Assembly (NCBI RefSeq): GCF_000717595.1
Contig: NZ_JNZO01000010.1
Coordinates: 124,001-188,000 of the forward strand
From: Streptomyces flavochromogenes
Lineage (GTDB): Bacteria > Actinomycetota > Actinomycetes > Streptomycetales > Streptomycetaceae
DNA: 64,000 nt
Reading direction: 5' to 3'
Shown here: positions 8,257 through 18,300 of the stretch, piece by piece
How positions within the stretch are numbered: position 1 is the first letter of the stretch
Layout of the letters: each line of letters opens with the position of its first letter
Translations under genes and position numbers: made by a program
The notes under the pieces: model-generated
Databases searched by the model: none
What the model was told of the DNA's origin: nothing
What the model saw: the letters and a program-made list of their open reading frames with translations, nothing else

Positions 8257-11200
8257 GTGGGTGGGGGGTCCACGGACGGCCTGGCCGAGCGGTTCTGGGA
8301 GGCGTTCCACGTGGCCCGGCACAGCGCGGACCCCGCGTCGGTCGAGAAGGCGATCGACCTCGGCCATGCCCTGCTGGCCACCGAGGACGTGACCGAGCGC
8401 CGTTCGGTCCTGTCGAATCTCGGAGGCCTGCTGCAGACCCGCTACCACCAGACCGGCGACTTCGCGTTCCTGCAGGAAGCCGTCCAGGCAGTCACGGAGG
8501 CCTACTTCCTGGCGTACGGAAGCCCGGAGGACTCGGCGAGCTACGCCAACAACCTCGGCATGCTGCTGCACACCGCGTTCCGGCAGAACCAGGACCGCGG
8601 AACCCTGGCCGACGCGCTGGACTGGAGCCGGGCGGCCGTCGACGAGGAACCGTCCACGAAGAAGGCGTTCTACCTGGGCAACCTCGTCGTCGCGCTGCGG
8701 ACGGCGTTCACCGTGACGGAAGACCTCGCCCCCCTGGCGGAAGCCGCCGAGCACGCGCGGGCCGCCGTCGCATGCTCCCCCGATGACGTGTCCACGGCCA
8801 GGAGTCTGCACTTCCTCGCCGTCGTCCTGCGCGACTGGTTCCATGAGACGGGGGAGACCGGTGTCGTGGAGGAAGCCGTCGACGCCGCACGGCGGGCGGT
8901 GGAGCTCACGCCGGCCGGATCGTCCGACGTACGCGACCGGTTGAAGAGCCTCGCCTACCTTCTCGACGACCGCTACCGGGCTCGCGGAGCGCGGGATGAT
9001 CTGGCCGAACTGCTTCGGGTCCGGCAGACGCTGGTGGCCCACACCCCGGTCACCGATCCACGGCACTCGCAGAACCTCGTCGAGCTGACGACCACGGAAC
9101 GAGACTGGGCCGCGCTCACCGGCGAGCGCCCGGAATCGGACCGTGGCTGGGAACGCGCCGATACCGAAGCCGAAGTGTGCGGCCGGTACGCCGCCGAGTT
9201 CAAGCAGACCCGGGACTCGGCCCTGCTCGACCGGGCGATCGAGCTCGGGCGTTCGGCGGCGGCGGCGACCCCCGTCGGGCACCCCCGTCGGGGCGTCCGG
9301 CTGGACCACTTCGCCTCCGCGCTGGCCACCCGGGGTGAAGAGTTCGGGGACCACGCCGCGCTCGCGGAGGCCGTCAGCATCGAGCGGGAGGCGGTCGCGT
9401 GCACGTCGGCGGGCCATCCGCTGCGGATCCAGTTCATGGGCAACCTCGCCGTCAATCTGAACGCGTTGTTCCATGCGACCGGGGACCTGGCTCATGTCAT
9501 GGACGCGATCGACGTCGCCCGCCGTGCGGCTGAGGCCACGGCCGGGCAGGGCGACCACCCACGTTCGCTGGCGATCCTCGCGGTCGTGCTGCACAACCGG
9601 TTCCGGGCGACCGGTGAGCTGCACGTGTTGTCGGAGGCGGTGGACCGTGCGCGGGAGTCCGTCCGCCTCGGCGCGAGCCTGGTTGTCGATCAGGCCCAGC
9701 GGCTTTCCAACCTCGGCGCCATGCTGTCCGACTGGTTCACCAGGACGGGGGAGGCGAGCGTGCTCGACGAGGCGATCGCCGCGCACCGCGCGGCCACGGA
9801 CGTGACGGCGGACGACGACCCCGGCCGTGCCGTGCGGCTCGCCAATCTCGGCGGCGTGCTGGGGACGGCGTACGAGAAGTTCGGCGACCGGAACGCGTTG
9901 CGGGACGCCATCGCCGCGCGTCGCGCGTCCGTGGCCGCGACTCCGCAGGACAGCCCGCACTGGCCCGGGTACACCGCAAGCCTGGCCGCCGCGCTCGCCG
10001 ACTGGTGCACCAACCCCGCCGCAGCCGCCGCGCGACCGGAGCCCTCGGATCCGCACCTCCTCGCCGAGGCGGTCGACCTGGCCCGGAGTGCGGCTCGAAG
10101 GCCCGATCCGGACGCCTATTCACGGGCGGATTTACTGACCCGCGTCGCCAACGTCCTGGCGCTCGGCTTCCGACACCTGGGCGACGGCGACGCGCTGACC
10201 GAGGCACTCGGCTGCTACCGGGAGGCCGCGGAGTCTGCCGGATCGCCGACGGACAGCCGGGCGGAAGCGGCGGACCGGTGGGGCGGTCTGGCCGCCGAGG
10301 CCGGCCGGTTCGACGTGGCCGCCGAGGGGTACGCCGCCGCGGTCCGGCTGCTGCCCCGGCTCGCCGGACGCCGCCTGGGCCGCGAGGACGCCCAGTACTG
10401 GCTCGGCCGGTTCGCCGGGGTCGCCGCCGACGCGGCCGCGTGTGCACTGGCCGCCGGCGACGCGGTGAGCGCGGTGACCCTGCTCGAATCCGGACGCTGC
10501 GTGCTCGCCGCCCAGGCGCTCGACAGCCGCGGCGATCTTTCCGACCTGCACGAGCGGGCGCCCGAGCTGGCCGAACGCTTCCGGACGCTTACCGCGGAGT
10601 TCGAAACCGACACCACGAGCGACCGCGTGGCCCTCGCCGACGAGCTCGACGCGGTGACCGAACGGATCCGCGCGCTGCCCGGGATGGAGCGGTTCCTCCG
10701 GCCCCCGCTGCTCACCGACCTCACCGCCCAGGCACACGAGGGCCCGATCGTGTACGTCAACGTCAGCCACCACCGGTGTGACGCGCTGATCATCACTCCG
10801 GACGGGGTCCGGTCACGCGCGCTGGACCGGCTCAGCGAGGAGACCGTGAGTCACCGCGTACGCGCTCTGCACACCGCGTTCACGGAGGGGCGGATGGTCG
10901 CCGAGCAGGCCATCCATGACACGCTCGAATGGCTGTGGGACACCGTCGTGGGCCCTGTGCTCGCCGAACTGGGGCTGACAGCGGAACCGGCGGCGGATGG
11001 CCCGTGGCCGAGGATCTGGTGGGCCCCGGTCGGGCCGCTCAGTCTGCTCCCCCTGCACGCCGCGGGCCACCACCGCGACGGCGGGCCCGTGCTCCTCGAC
11101 CGCGTCGTCTCCTCGACGACACCGACGATCCGCGCACTGGGCCACGCCCGCGCGGGCCGCCGCGACGACCGGAGCGAACCGCGGCTGCTGGTGGTCGCGA

Positions 11201-11772
11201 TGCCGCACACTCCGGACGCCCCGGACCTGCCCGGCGCACAGGCCGAAGCCGACCACCTGGCCGCTCTCGTACCCGGCGCCACGGTCCTGATCGGCGCGGA
11301 CGCGACTCGTGACGCCGTTCTCGACGCCTTGCCGGCCAGTGGCTGGGCGCACTTCGCCTGCCACGGATACAGCGACCCGGACAACCCTTCGGACAGCCAC
11401 CTCGCACTGCACGACCACGACCGCGCGCCGTTCCGGGTGCTGGACCTTTCCCGGCTGCGCCTGGGGAATGCCACGTTCGCGTTCCTGTCGGCCTGCGACA
11501 CGGCCCGCACCACCGCGCGCCTGTCCGACGAGGCGATCCACCCGTTGGCGGCCTTTCAGATAGCCGGGTTCTCCCAGGTGATCGGCACGCTCTGGCGCGT
11601 CGACGACGTCGTGGCGCCGGCCTTCAGTCAGCAGATCTACGGCGAGTTGATCGCGGATCGATCCGGTGCGCTGTGCGCGTCGGCGGCGGTCCATCGCACA
11701 GTCAGGCGGCTCAGGAGGAAGTATCCGAATCTGCCGTCGGTGTGGGCCGCACACGTCCACGCAGGCGCCTGA
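8257..11772 (+). CDS. TPR-repeat CHAT-domain protease
   Basis: A 1,171-residue protein starting at GTG three bases after the previous stop. Residues about 1-750 are tandem helical repeats of about 50 residues with the recurring pattern R..L.NLG..L...F..TGD...L.EA, a degenerate TPR array. Residues about 890-1170 are a CHAT (caspase-like, clan CD) peptidase domain: HFACHGYS contains the catalytic His at about 1036, FLSACDTA the catalytic Cys at about 1080, and GTLWRVDD the family motif that follows. Such proteins cleave partner proteins after a sensor repeat array is triggered. It closes a three-gene operon with DUF6338 and a small acidic protein. It is not next to a gasdermin, so it differs from the known CHAT/gasdermin arrangement. 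Confidence 0.9.
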   Translation: MGGGSTDGLAERFWEAFHVARHSADPASVEKAIDLGHALLATEDVTERRSVLSNLGGLLQTRYHQTGDFAFLQEAVQAVTEAYFLAYGSPEDSASYANNLGMLLHTAFRQNQDRGTLADALDWSRAAVDEEPSTKKAFYLGNLVVALRTAFTVTEDLAPLAEAAEHARAAVACSPDDVSTARSLHFLAVVLRDWFHETGETGVVEEAVDAARRAVELTPAGSSDVRDRLKSLAYLLDDRYRARGARDDLAELLRVRQTLVAHTPVTDPRHSQNLVELTTTERDWAALTGERPESDRGWERADTEAEVCGRYAAEFKQTRDSALLDRAIELGRSAAAATPVGHPRRGVRLDHFASALATRGEEFGDHAALAEAVSIEREAVACTSAGHPLRIQFMGNLAVNLNALFHATGDLAHVMDAIDVARRAAEATAGQGDHPRSLAILAVVLHNRFRATGELHVLSEAVDRARESVRLGASLVVDQAQRLSNLGAMLSDWFTRTGEASVLDEAIAAHRAATDVTADDDPGRAVRLANLGGVLGTAYEKFGDRNALRDAIAARRASVAATPQDSPHWPGYTASLAAALADWCTNPAAAAARPEPSDPHLLAEAVDLARSAARRPDPDAYSRADLLTRVANVLALGFRHLGDGDALTEALGCYREAAESAGSPTDSRAEAADRWGGLAAEAGRFDVAAEGYAAAVRLLPRLAGRRLGREDAQYWLGRFAGVAADAAACALAAGDAVSAVTLLESGRCVLAAQALDSRGDLSDLHERAPELAERFRTLTAEFETDTTSDRVALADELDAVTERIRALPGMERFLRPPLLTDLTAQAHEGPIVYVNVSHHRCDALIITPDGVRSRALDRLSEETVSHRVRALHTAFTEGRMVAEQAIHDTLEWLWDTVVGPVLAELGLTAEPAADGPWPRIWWAPVGPLSLLPLHAAGHHRDGGPVLLDRVVSSTTPTIRALGHARAGRRDDRSEPRLLVVAMPHTPDAPDLPGAQAEADHLAALVPGATVLIGADATRDAVLDALPASGWAHFACHGYSDPDNPSDSHLALHDHDRAPFRVLDLSRLRLGNATFAFLSACDTARTTARLSDEAIHPLAAFQIAGFSQVIGTLWRVDDVVAPAFSQQIYGELIADRSGALCASAAVHRTVRRLRRKYPNLPSVWAAHVHAGA

Positions 11773-12127
11773 TGACGCGCACTGCGTCGTAGCCGGGGTT
11801 GATCGCAGCCGACTCGACCGGCCTGTGCCACGGGCGTTCCCGTCCTGAAGGCGCCGGGCAGTGCGCGGACGGGCCGGGCGGGCCGGGCGGGAACGCGGTG
11901 CGGCCGGGGGCGAGGACGCGCCGCTGGGACTTGTCCGGCCGATCGTCCGGCAGCCCGGCCGTTGCTGCCGCCGGAGCAACCGGAGCCTGGTCCGAGGGAA
12001 ACGCCGAACAAGGCGACAGCACCGCTCGTTGGGCCCCGGCCTCGTGGCCAGACGCTCCAGAGCAAGGCGCGCGCCGCCCACGCCGCTGTCGGCAGGGGCC
12101 GTTCCTTGACGATCGGCCCATGGGCGT

Positions 12128-12157
12128 CCGGTGCCGCAGGCGTGCCTGCGGCACCGG
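12128..12157. terminator. Bidirectional hairpin between convergent genes
   Basis: Two perfect 14-base arms (CCGGTGCCGCAGGC and its complement) flank only GT, in the 424-base space between the CHAT gene (plus) and the SGNH gene (minus). No T-tract follows, as is usual in Streptomyces. Nothing else is recognisable in this space. Confidence 0.7.
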
Positions 12158-12196
12158 GTTGGGCTGCAGGCACGCCAGGGCGGGTGGGCTTCGGCT

Positions 12197-14782
12197 TCAG
12201 CGGCCGGGGGCGGCTGCGACCAGGTCTCGTCCGCGATCGGCGAAACGGGCTTCCCTCAAGGGGGATTGCGCCGCAGGTTCCGGTGAGCGGCCGACATCTG
12301 CCGAGGATCGCCCGGCGAGGCCGGCAGACGGGGGCGGGAGCGGGACCCGAACGCAGCCGGACCGGTGCGACTCCAGCGCGCCGTTGAACGCGGAGACGCA
12401 GAATTCGAAGTTCCAGTTGCCCGGGAACAGGAAGGCGACTTCATGCGAGGTGGTGTCGGTCGTGGATCGGTCCGCCGTGAACGGGCCGCCCTCGGTGGCG
12501 TTCCGTACCCACACCCGGTATCCGGCCGCCTGGGCGGACCCCTGCCAGGTGAGGCGGACGGTCGTGGCGTCGAGAGACTGGATCTTCACGTCTGCCGGGA
12601 TGGGGGGCACACCCGCGCCTACCGTCACGGACCTGGCCACGACGGGCATACCGCCGCCCGCCTCGTTCCAGGTCACCACCGCCACGAGATAGTGGTGGCC
12701 CGGTACAAGGCCGTCGATTTGCGCTGATACGCCCTTGACCGCGGTGCTGCTGATGTAGGAGCCCGGCACGTCCTTGTCCCAGGTGATGATCTCGTACCGG
12801 TCGATGCTGTCCGTGTGCGGGCCGGTCGGCGCATCCCAGTACACGTCGAGCCCGTCGGAGGCAGGACGGGTGGAGACGTTGGTGGGCGGGGCGGCGGTCG
12901 CCGGATGCGCGGTCGCGGAGACCGTCCCGGACCATACGGACACGCCGTCGGTGCCGTTGTCGGTGTTGACCTGGTATTCCCAGGTCCAGCCGTCCTCCGT
13001 CCAGGTGGTGTCGTAGCGGTTGGTCGACACATGGGTCTGGTTCCAGTCGGCAGCGCCGGCAAGCCGGTACCGGACCGTGTAGCCGCGCGCACCGAACACC
13101 GGTGACCAGGTCACCTTCACGCCGCTCGGGACGGCCTCGGCCACGACGCTGTTCACCGGGAAGATCGGCCGCCGGGGGATCGTGGTGGGGATGCCGGGCA
13201 CGAACTGACCCATGCCGTAGTCGTCGTGGAGGGTGCGTGCGAAGGCGGACGCGATCTGGAACTCCCCCAGGGCATTGGGATGCAGGTCGTCGTATCCGGC
13301 GGGGCAGGAGTTCGTGTCGCAGCTGTACGCCGCCTCCCAGTCGACCAGTTTCACCGGGGAGGCGAGGGTGCTCCAGGACGGGATCGCATCACGGAGCATC
13401 GTGTTGTACTGCCTGGTCTTGACGATCAGGTCCTGCCGGCCGTCGATGAGAGGCCGCATGGGAACGTTCGCCACGGCGAACCGGATGTCTCCCTTGGCGG
13501 CGCGGGCCCTGTCGACGAGGGTCTTCATGCTGTCCAACGTGCCTGTCGCGTCGCTGACGAGCCATCCCATGTCGTTGAACCCGATACCGAAGAGGACCAG
13601 GTCGGGCTTGTACTCCGCGACCACCGGCCCGATCAGGTCCTTGTCCTGGGCGGCCTGGCGGCCCCACACGGCGAAGTGGTCGCTGTCGAAGCCCGCGGGG
13701 ATGCCCTGGGCGTACGCGCCCGAGACGGGCGGGGGCGTGGCAGAGGGACTCTCGATCTCCCCCTGAAGCGGGGGAGGGGCCGGCGGGCCGGTCGGAGTGT
13801 CAGGCTGTTTCGTCCCCTGGTAGGGGCCGACGAAGTCGACCGCGACGTGCTGGTCCTTGAACCACTCCCACAGCCGGTACCGCCAGGTGAAGTCCCCCTC
13901 CATTCCCTGGGTCATGGAGTCCCCCACCGCCAGCACCCGCAGGGGCGCACCGGTGCCGCCGATACCTCGCGACTGCCGCAGGAACGCCGCGTACAGCTTC
14001 GGCGCCATCGAGCCCAGCGCACCGGACATGTAGGTCATCGGGTTGCCGAGGAATTTGAGCTTCGTCCCGAAGTTGAGCAGGATCGTCTGCATCTCGGTGA
14101 TGGCAGCGGGGCCGCTGGCTGCGACCCAGTTCAGCAACGCCCCGCCGAAAGCGCCGGCGACCGTCGGCCACACCGACGCGGCCACCGCATCGGCCCAGAC
14201 GTCGGCGTCGCCGAGAGACTTGCCGTCGAAGTGGGCGTTGAGCACTTCGGTGGTGAGGGCGCCGAGACCGGCCGAGATGGCGCCGCACACGGGAGCGGCG
14301 GCGGGCGCGCCGGGGCCGAAACTGACCAGACATCCGGCCCCGACCAGGATCCCCACCCCGGTCCCGACGCCGCTGGCGATGAACTTCTGAAACCTGCTCT
14401 CCTCGAACCCGACGACGACGTCCATGGGGATGATCATCACGAGGCTGTCGTCGACGGCGTGCACTGTCCCCTGGAAGTCGGCACTTCCCTCCTGCGGCGG
14501 ATAGATCCCGACGCTGTGCTGCCGGACGCGCCTGGTCAGCGAAGTACCCAGGGTCATGCCCGCGTCCTGGTCGGCACGGGTCTCGTCGACCAACCCCCGT
14601 ATGAGGGTGCGCACTTGCTCACGGCGCTCGGCAATCGGGAAGTCGAAGACCATGATCAGGTCGTTGTCGCTCGCCGCGAGCGAGCGGAGACCCCCCGCGT
14701 CCTTGGCGCAACCCAGACGCGCCGTCATGGGCGCTCCCGCCTCGCCGTCGCTGGCGAAGGAGGTGGCGTGGGTGGCGCACAT
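12197..14782 (-). CDS. SGNH/GDSL hydrolase with fibronectin type III-like C-terminal domains
   Basis: 861 residues from the in-frame ATG. The N-terminal third contains a Gly/Ala-rich hydrophobic stretch near residues 110-190. The SGNH hydrolase domain follows: VLAVGDSMTQG (block I, nucleophile Ser), FGIGFNDMGW (block III, Gly and Asn) and DDLHPNALG (block V, Asp and His). Two fibronectin type III-like domains come next (VPSGVKVTWSPV, DGLDVYWDAPTG), then a third weaker one and a low-complexity tail. The enzyme should be an extracellular esterase or lipase. The signal peptide it needs lies directly upstream in the wrong frame (separate entry), so either one base is missing in a six-C run or the gene is broken. 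Confidence 0.8.
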   Translation of the reverse strand: MCATHATSFASDGEAGAPMTARLGCAKDAGGLRSLAASDNDLIMVFDFPIAERREQVRTLIRGLVDETRADQDAGMTLGTSLTRRVRQHSVGIYPPQEGSADFQGTVHAVDDSLVMIIPMDVVVGFEESRFQKFIASGVGTGVGILVGAGCLVSFGPGAPAAAPVCGAISAGLGALTTEVLNAHFDGKSLGDADVWADAVAASVWPTVAGAFGGALLNWVAASGPAAITEMQTILLNFGTKLKFLGNPMTYMSGALGSMAPKLYAAFLRQSRGIGGTGAPLRVLAVGDSMTQGMEGDFTWRYRLWEWFKDQHVAVDFVGPYQGTKQPDTPTGPPAPPPLQGEIESPSATPPPVSGAYAQGIPAGFDSDHFAVWGRQAAQDKDLIGPVVAEYKPDLVLFGIGFNDMGWLVSDATGTLDSMKTLVDRARAAKGDIRFAVANVPMRPLIDGRQDLIVKTRQYNTMLRDAIPSWSTLASPVKLVDWEAAYSCDTNSCPAGYDDLHPNALGEFQIASAFARTLHDDYGMGQFVPGIPTTIPRRPIFPVNSVVAEAVPSGVKVTWSPVFGARGYTVRYRLAGAADWNQTHVSTNRYDTTWTEDGWTWEYQVNTDNGTDGVSVWSGTVSATAHPATAAPPTNVSTRPASDGLDVYWDAPTGPHTDSIDRYEIITWDKDVPGSYISSTAVKGVSAQIDGLVPGHHYLVAVVTWNEAGGGMPVVARSVTVGAGVPPIPADVKIQSLDATTVRLTWQGSAQAAGYRVWVRNATEGGPFTADRSTTDTTSHEVAFLFPGNWNFEFCVSAFNGALESHRSGCVRVPLPPPSAGLAGRSSADVGRSPEPAAQSPLREARFADRGRDLVAAAPGR

Positions 14783-14948
14783 GGGGGGAGGGTTCGACCG
14801 CGGAGCCCGGGGCCGTTGCGGGCCCGGCGACCGTGCCGAGCGCCAAGGCCAGTGACACCATCAAGGTTGTCGCGCGGCGGCGCGTCGTGGACGCCCTCGC
14901 CCCACGTCGCTTACGGACCGTTCCTAATGCACGTCGCCATGAACGCAT
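14783..14948 (-). pseudogene. Out-of-frame signal peptide of the SGNH hydrolase gene
   Basis: From an ATG at 14948 the sequence encodes a twin-basic start, RRRATTLMVSLALALGTVAG and an Ala/Pro-rich cleavage region, a convincing Sec or Tat-like leader. After GSAVEPSP the frame hits a run of six C (14783-14788 on the complementary strand). Removing one C joins it to the SGNH reading frame at CATHATSFASDG. Without that correction the hydrolase would be cytoplasmic. An alternative is slipped-strand phase variation at the C run. Confidence 0.65.
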
Positions 14949-15302
14949 GTCGTTCCGTGTTCCCTTCGAGGGCTCCGTGGGCGCTGAGTTCGCGATCACG
15001 TGTGGGCTGATGATCGCCTGCACGTCCTGCCAGGCCAAGTCCGGTACTGAACGGATGGCTGACAGCGTGCCCCTCCCCGGACCCCAGAACGTGGGCCGGC
15101 CGCCGAACCCTCGGGGCTTGTTCCGGCGTGCGCGGTGCGAGCAGCAGGGTTTCTCCCGCCCCCTGCCCGCCGCCCGCGCACGCGGACGAGCGCCGACGGG
15201 CCCGGGCCTTCCGGGCCGGTCGACGCTCGCTCCGGTCACTTGCTCACTGCGGTCGTGCACACGCGCCTGCCGTTCGGTTCCACGCGGCACGCGCGGGGTG
15301 GG
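14949..15302. other. Intergenic stretch between SGNH hydrolase and subtilase genes
   Basis: Both flanking genes are on the minus strand, so the promoter of the hydrolase must lie here. I see no gene-like frame, no repeat and no convincing hairpin in these 354 bases. Confidence 0.4.
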
Positions 15303-18300
15303 TCAGCGGCGCAGCTTCAGGCGGTGTACCCCGCCGTCGACGGAGCCGACGTAGAGAGTGCGGCCGTCGGGGGCGGCGGCCAGCCTGGTGGTGTCGGTGT
15401 TCTGCAGACCGCTCGAGATGTTCTCCCACGTGAGACCGTTGTCGGTGCTGCGCAGGACACCTCGGCCGCCCTGGACGAGTCCGGATTCCTTCGAGCCGGC
15501 GGTGGCCGCGTAGAGCGCTCCGCCGACCCGCAGCAGGTCCGCGACGTGGACCGCGAGCGGGCCGGTGTCGGCGGTGCGGAACGTCTTGCCGTCATCGGTG
15601 CTGATCCGGACGGACGAGCCGCCGACGACCAGGCGTCGGCCGTCCATCACGATCGCGGAGACGGGGCCCTCGGCGACCTTGGTCTTGGTGACGCCGCCGT
15701 CGTCCGAGCGGTACAGGCCGGAGGCGTTGCCGAGCCAGAGGCGCCGCGGGTCGCGCGGGTCGCCGGCCATGGCATCGAAGGACCTCTCGTGGAACAGGTT
15801 CTTCCATGTCTTGCCGCCGTCGGACGTCGCGAACAGCCCGTCGCCGAAGATGCTCCTGAAGCTGATCGCCACCCGGTTCGGGTCGGCCGGATGGACCAGG
15901 AGGGAGGTCGGAACCTCCGACGACGTGCCCTTCACCTGCCTGGTCCGGCCGGCGTCACCGCTGCGGGAGACCTCGAAGAGGCCGGTCGCGGTGCGCCGGA
16001 CCTGCCACACCACCTTGGTGTCCTTGGGCGAGACGGCGATGTGCGAGGTGAGAAGACCGGTCCTGCCCTCTGCCCCGGACTGGCCCCACTCGGGGCCGGC
16101 GACGGGGATCGTGGTGCGGTAGGTGCCGCTCACCGTTCCGGCGAGCAGCTGGTCGCCGCTGGCCGCGAGGGCGAAGGTGGTCAGGCCCTGGACGCCGATC
16201 CTCCGGTAACCGGTACCGTCGGCCGAGCCGCGGTACAGGCCGTCCTGTTCGCTGGACACGGTCACCGATCCGTCGGCCCAGCGGTCGTAGTCCATCGCGA
16301 TGGCGGCCTTCGAGGGGGCGGCCACGGGCTTCCAGGTCCTGCCATGGTCGTGGCTCACCTGCCCGGCGCCGAACAGCGCGCGCAGGTACAGGTCGCCGCC
16401 GGAGGCGGACAGTCCGTCGCCGCCCTCCGCCAGAGGCAGCAGAGTGGACCAGGTGCGGCCCTTGTCGTAGGAGCCGCGGATGCCCGTACCAGGGACGTAC
16501 GCCGCCACCACGGTGGAGTCGGCCGCCATGCCGCGGACGGTCTTCACCGGCTCGTCGAGGACGAGGTGCGCCGTACCGGGGTCGCCCTTGCCGACTCCGT
16601 CGATCCGCCAGACGCCGTCGAAGGTCGCCAGGTACAGGGTGTCGCCGGTGAGTGTGGCGTCGCGGACCCCGGTCACGCCGGTGGGGTACGTCGCCCAGCT
16701 GTCACCCGCGTCCGTGCTGACCAGCAGCGTGCCGTCGACCACCGCGGCGAGGGTACGGGTCTGCTCGTCGGCGACGAACTCGTCGATGTGCGCGTCGGGT
16801 ACGTCGAGCTTGCGCCAGGTACGGCCGTTGTCGTCGGTGCGCAGAATGGTGCCGCGGCGGGTGGGGTCGGCGGCCCTGTTCACGGCGTACCACCAGCGAT
16901 CGGGGCGACGGGCGTCGACCACGACCGCGCCGGTGCCGTTGCCGTCGGCGATCGGCAGTCGGCCCACCTGGCGCCAGGTGGCGCCGCCGTCGGTGGTCAG
17001 CCAGGGGGCGGCCTTGCGGAACTGGGTCACGACGGCCTGCTTCGGCCGGGCGGGCGAGAGCGCGACGTGGCCCGCCTCGCTGTTCGGGCCGATGGGCGTC
17101 CAGCGGTCGCCGCGGCTGCCGGCCGGAGTGACCTCGAAGGCGCTGGTTCCGGTGATCAGCCGGCCGTCGGTGGTCGTGGCGCGCACGGCCAGCAGGTAGG
17201 CGCCGGCCGTCTTCCCGGTCACGTCGGCCTGGTAGTAGCCGGCGCCGTTCATGGTGGTGGGCAGTGTGAAGGGCTTGCCGTGCGGCGGTGTGACGGTGAT
17301 CATCGGCGGCGCGTTGAGGGCCGCCGGGGCGGCGACGTGCACGGTGGAGCGGCCGTCGCTCGGGTCCGGGGACGCCTGGACGACCAGGTGCCGGACGACG
17401 AGCAGGTACGGCACCCGGAGGGCCGGGCCGCGCGCGGGCGTGGCCGTGATCCGGCCGCTGATCTCCGTGTCGGTGGCCGGGCGGTCGGCGCGCAGGGTCA
17501 CGGTGACGGTCGTGGACCCTCCGGCGGGCACGGTGACCCGCGCCGGGGACACGGTGGTGGGCCCGGTACTGCTGAGGACGGTGGTCAGCGGTTCCTTGCC
17601 GGGGTTGGTCAGGCGTACCTTCGCGGTGCCGCCGACGGTCCTGTCCGCCAGGTCGGCGAGGCCGAACGACACGGCCGTCGGGGAGGCGCTGAGGGTGGCC
17701 GACGCCGCGGCGGCCACGTCCAGCCGTCCGTTGCCCTGGACGGTGGGGCCGGTGCCGGTGAGCTGCTTCGCGGTGCCGACCAGTGCGGACCTGATCCCGT
17801 CGGGGTCCTGGTCCGGGCGCAGTTGGCGCAGCAGGGCGGCGGCTCCGGCGACGTGCGGGCTCGCCATCGAGGTGCCCGACATGCGGTAGACGCCGGGTCC
17901 GTACATCGAGGTGGGGATCGCGGAGCGGATCTCCACACCGGGTGCGACCAGGTCGGGCTTGAGGCCGAAGCCCGTACCGGGTCCGCGCGACGAGAACGAG
18001 GCGATCTCGTCGGTGGAGTCGGTGCCGCGGAGGGTGACGGACACCTTTCCGGCGGCCAGTTCACGGCTCAGCTGGGCGTACTGGGTCGTGTCGATGCCCA
18101 TGACGACCAGGCGGTCCATCCGCAACGAGTCGCCGGAGGCTGCGGTCCGGGTGAGGTCGGGGCGGGCGGGGGTCGGCAGAGCCTCGACCGTTCCCGGTGT
18201 GGCGGCGAACACGGGGCCGCCGTGGGCCGGAAGGCCGCCGAGCACGGCGAGCGCGCCGCGCTTCTCGGCCTCGCGCGCCCAGTCGATGTCGTGCTGGCTC

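Noticed and set aside
13226..15010. Long plus-strand open frame opposite the SGNH gene
   Set aside because: No motifs, no ribosome site; the minus strand carries the full SGNH block set.
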